DNA of 8,961 nucleotides from Candidatus Cloacimonadota bacterium (GTDB lineage: Bacteria > Cloacimonadota > Cloacimonadia > JGIOTU-2), in the NCBI GenBank assembly GCA_030628975.1, contig DAOVPZ010000033.1, forward strand, positions 1 through 8,961, read 5' to 3'. The notes below the pieces were generated by a model. That model worked only from the letters and a program-made list of their open reading frames with translations, ran no database searches and was not told the origin of the DNA. Below are positions 7,167-8,961 of this stretch, in pieces; positions within the stretch are counted from its first letter, which is position 1, and the number at the start of each line of letters is the position of its first letter. The translations under genes and the position numbers were made by a program.

Positions 7167-7171
7167 CTCCT
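7167..7171 (-). promoter_or_regulatory. Ribosome binding site of the GPP34 gene
   Basis: AGGAG on the minus strand (7171-7167) lies 6 bases before the ATG at 7160. It is a near-perfect Shine-Dalgarno sequence and fixes the start. Confidence 0.7.
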
Positions 7172-7252
7172 AAATTAAAACTTAATGAGATCTGCAAGAT
7201 TTAGGTTTTGCTATCTTTTTTAATTTTTTTTCATTGCATATCTCAAAATAGT

Positions 7253-7269
7253 CCCCGATTAAAACGGGG
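7253..7269. repeat. 17-bp palindrome in the HD-GPP34 gap (copy 2)
   Basis: CCCCGATTAAAACGGGG differs from the palindrome at 3065-3081 by one base. Flanking T and A extend the outer stem to TCCCCG/CGGGGA (7252-7257 with 7265-7270). It lies in the 230-bp gap downstream of the HD gene and upstream of the GPP34 gene. On the minus strand it is followed by ACTATTTTGAG, a poor T-tract, so it would be at best a weak terminator for HD. Recurrence of the motif suggests a dispersed repeat. Confidence 0.6.
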
Positions 7270-7297
7270 ATATGAATATATTTTATTTTAATAATAT

Positions 7298-7339
7298 TTT
7301 GTCAAATAAACATATACTTAGAAATATTAAAATATAATT
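7298..7339. repeat. Shared 42-bp AT-rich segment, copy 2
   Basis: This is the second copy of the segment at 4632-4673, in the same orientation: TTTGTCAAATAAA to CTTA, an 8-base non-matching spacer, then AAAATATAATT. Here it sits just past the 3' end of the HD gene. On the minus strand it contains TTGACA (7305-7300), with a TATATT 19 bases on that might act as a promoter for the GPP34 gene. The other copy has no comparable -10 box. Confidence 0.4.
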
Positions 7340-7390
7340 TTTAAATTCAAAAATTTTGATTTAAAAAACTAATGGATAACTTAATTATAA

Positions 7391-7939
7391 TTAAAAACCA
7401 AGCATCTTTTCTATTTCAGCCATTGCTTCAATAGTGTTAGATATAAAATCTTCAAGATTCATATCGAAATCTTCACAGGATCTAATCTGCTCTCGATTTG
7501 CTCCTGCTGCAAATCTTTTGTCTTTGAATCTTCTCATTACAAATTTTGTATCTAAAGCAGAAATTTTCTTTTCTGGATGCATTAAGGTTGCTGCAATAAT
7601 TAATCCTGTTAATGAATCTACTGCAAAAAGCACTTTATCCATTAAAGATACTCTTTCAATATGTCCAGAATGGGATTGAATTGCATTTATAATATCATCT
7701 TCAAGATCATAGTCTTTGAGCATTTCTACAGATGTAAAACCATGTTTCGAAAAATCTTCTTTAGTAATTTCATAATCTAAATCGTGCAAGAGTCCAGCTA
7801 AAGCCCACTTTTCTTCATCCTGATTAAAAAGTCTTGCAAAATGCTTCATTGATGCTTCAACTGCGAAACAATGCTTTTGCAGATTTTTGTTTGTTAAATA
7901 TTTTTTAAGTATTGTTATTGCTTGGTCACGTTTCATCAT
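7391..7939 (-). CDS. HD-domain (HDIG-type) metal-dependent phosphohydrolase
   Basis: A 182-residue soluble protein, essentially a single HD domain. The metal-site pattern is visible as H23 (LQKHCFAVEA), H52-D53 (GLLHDLDYE), H66 (SKHGF), H90 (AIQSHSGH) and a late D108 (FAVDSLTG). These small HD proteins are predicted phosphohydrolases acting on nucleotides or similar phosphoesters, but the substrate is unknown. Length fits the stand-alone family. Two ATG codons are in tandem (7939 and 7936). AAGGAA at 7948-7943 leaves only 3 bases before the first ATG and 6 before the second, so translation may start one codon later. The gene follows PhoH by 127 bp and precedes GPP34 by 230 bp on the same strand. 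No signal peptide or membrane segment is seen, so it is cytoplasmic. Confidence 0.85.
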   Translation of the reverse strand: MMKRDQAITILKKYLTNKNLQKHCFAVEASMKHFARLFNQDEEKWALAGLLHDLDYEITKEDFSKHGFTSVEMLKDYDLEDDIINAIQSHSGHIERVSLMDKVLFAVDSLTGLIIAATLMHPEKKISALDTKFVMRRFKDKRFAAGANREQIRSCEDFDMNLEDFISNTIEAMAEIEKMLGF

Positions 7940-8003
7940 CTGTTCCTTTATAATTGTTGATTATTAAATCAAAATCTTTCTTTCAATTTCATAATAAATT
8001 TCA

Positions 8004-8061
8004 AGCTTCCAGTCTTCTGCCATTCACGCGGAAGCGGGGATAGATCCGCCTCTGGCGGACA
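8004..8061. repeat. GC-rich patch of competing hairpins between PhoH and HD genes
   Basis: The hairpin TCCGCC-TCT-GGCGGA (8045-8059) is perfect, with 6 bp and a 3-base loop. The neighbouring GCGGA (8028-8032) can instead pair with TCCGC (8045-8049). GCTTCC (8005-8010) can pair with GGAAGC (8030-8035). The three pairings are mutually overlapping. The patch starts 6 bases past the PhoH stop codon and contrasts sharply with its AT-rich surroundings. It could attenuate or stabilise the PhoH transcript 3' end, but no T-tract follows the stems on the minus strand. The compact palindromic, GC-rich form suggests a dispersed intergenic repeat. Confidence 0.55.
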
Positions 8062-8066
8062 AGTTT

Positions 8067-8961
8067 CTAAAGATACTTCGCTGCCATTTCTGCAAGCACA
8101 GACCTTTCACCTTTGATAAGAGTAATATGTCCGGCTAATTTTTCATCCTTGAATTTTTCAACAACAACACTTAATCCATTGCTTTCTGAATCCAAATAGG
8201 GAATATCAATCTGATAAGGGTCTCCAGTTAAGACTACTTTTGTACTATCTCCAGCTCTGGTAATAATAGTTTTCATCTCATGTGGAGTAAGATTTTGGGC
8301 TTCGTCAACAATCATAAATTGATCTGGCATGCTTCGTCCGCGAATATAGGTCAAAGGTTCAAGCTCAATAAAACCATAATCCAAAAATTCATCAAGTGAT
8401 GAACTTCGTCTTCCAAATTTATTTTTTTCTGATTTTTGTTTTTCATGACTATGTAGCAGAATTTCCATATTATCATAAATCGGCTGCATCCAGGGATTGT
8501 ATTTCTCTTTTTTTGTGCCTGGCAAATATCCAATATCTTTTCCAAGAGGGAAAATCGGGCGAGTAACAACCAATCTTGTGTATTTTTCTTCTTCAATAAC
8601 TTTTTGCAAACCAGCAGCAAGTGCCAGAAGAGTTTTTCCAGTTCCTGCAATTCCAATAAGAGAAACAATCTTTATATTATCATCTAGAAGAATCTCAAAA
8701 GAAGCTTCTTGTTCTGGATTTAGAGATTGTATACCCCAAATAGGATTTTTATTATAATAAATTAATGGAAGTATAACATTCTCATCTTTATTGTATTTAG
8801 CAACAATATGATTTGAAAATTTTCCTTTCTCAAACATAAGTATAAACTGATTATAACATTGAAGACCAAAATTATTCTCTAATCTCTTTTTCTCTTTGAA
8901 TTCCTCAATTTGCTCGGCAGTAGTTTCATACCTCAAAATTCCTGTATACAATTCCTCAAAG
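8067..8961 (-). CDS. PhoH-family ATPase, probable PIN-PhoH protein (5' end outside window)
   Basis: The C-terminal 297 residues of a PhoH-type P-loop ATPase. The frame stays open to the right edge (F-E-E-L-Y-T-G), so the TTG at 8949-8951 is not the start; the -ELYTG- segment is typical of the linker after an N-terminal PIN nuclease domain, which would lie off the window. Counting from that L as residue 1, the visible domain has SLNPEQEASFEILLD before the nucleotide site, Walker A GIAGTGKT (100-107), the TRPIFPLGKDIGYLPG segment (130-145), Walker B FMIVDEAQN (212-220), and LTGDPYQID (241-249). These match the PhoH family fully. PIN-PhoH proteins (PhoH2/YlaK type) are associated with RNA unwinding and cleavage; the cellular role in this organism is unknown. 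HD and GPP34 genes follow on the same strand. The stop is followed at once by a GC-rich hairpin patch. Confidence 0.9.
   Translation of the reverse strand, partial: FEELYTGILRYETTAEQIEEFKEKKRLENNFGLQCYNQFILMFEKGKFSNHIVAKYNKDENVILPLIYYNKNPIWGIQSLNPEQEASFEILLDDNIKIVSLIGIAGTGKTLLALAAGLQKVIEEEKYTRLVVTRPIFPLGKDIGYLPGTKKEKYNPWMQPIYDNMEILLHSHEKQKSEKNKFGRRSSSLDEFLDYGFIELEPLTYIRGRSMPDQFMIVDEAQNLTPHEMKTIITRAGDSTKVVLTGDPYQIDIPYLDSESNGLSVVVEKFKDEKLAGHITLIKGERSVLAEMAAKYL

Noticed and set aside
7188..7222. Plus-strand terminator-like stem (AGAT/GCAA with TTGC/ATCT) followed by T-runs
   Set aside because: The stem is interrupted and AT-rich with a large loop, and no plus-strand gene ends upstream of it. 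T-runs are common in this DNA.
8351..8668. Minus-strand 105-codon open frame
   Set aside because: It is an alternative frame within the PhoH gene, whose Walker motifs are in the other frame.

Overview
The window is about 9 kb of AT-rich bacterial DNA with five complete protein genes, one protein gene cut by the right edge, and several palindromic non-coding elements. No rRNA, tRNA, CRISPR array or transposase gene was recognised. The gene families (PhoH-type ATPase, bacterial GPP34, soluble HD phosphohydrolase, HExxH metalloprotease with DUF5117/DUF4953-type organisation, M19 dipeptidase, MATE exporter), the low GC and the clear Shine-Dalgarno sequences before four of the genes suggest an uncultured anaerobe of the Cloacimonadota or a neighbouring Fibrobacterota-Chlorobiota-Bacteroidota lineage. 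This placement is inference only.

Layout. Positions 1-421 hold no confident gene: there is a hairpin near the left edge and a good minus-strand terminator at 188-217. Next come two minus-strand genes in transcription order: a large secreted zinc metalloprotease (4379 to 1722) and a cytoplasmic M19 dipeptidase (1564 to 422). They are plausibly a protein-to-peptide-to-amino-acid degradation pair. A gap of about 680 bp (4380-5062) follows. It contains a candidate plus-strand promoter and a 196-bp nested palindrome with terminal inverted repeats that looks like a MITE. The only plus-strand gene is a MATE-family exporter (5063-6433). It converges on a minus-strand series whose transcription order is PhoH ATPase (partial), HD-domain protein, then GPP34-domain protein, separated by 127 and 230 bp.

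The gaps carry several short palindromes that look dispersed. One 17-bp palindrome, CCCCGATTAAATCGGGG, lies inside the metalloprotease coding sequence and recurs with one change between the HD and GPP34 genes. A GC-rich patch of competing hairpins lies between PhoH and HD. The protein genes are mostly ordinary housekeeping or catabolic families. The repeat elements are the most unusual content, and I see no convincing new multi-gene system.
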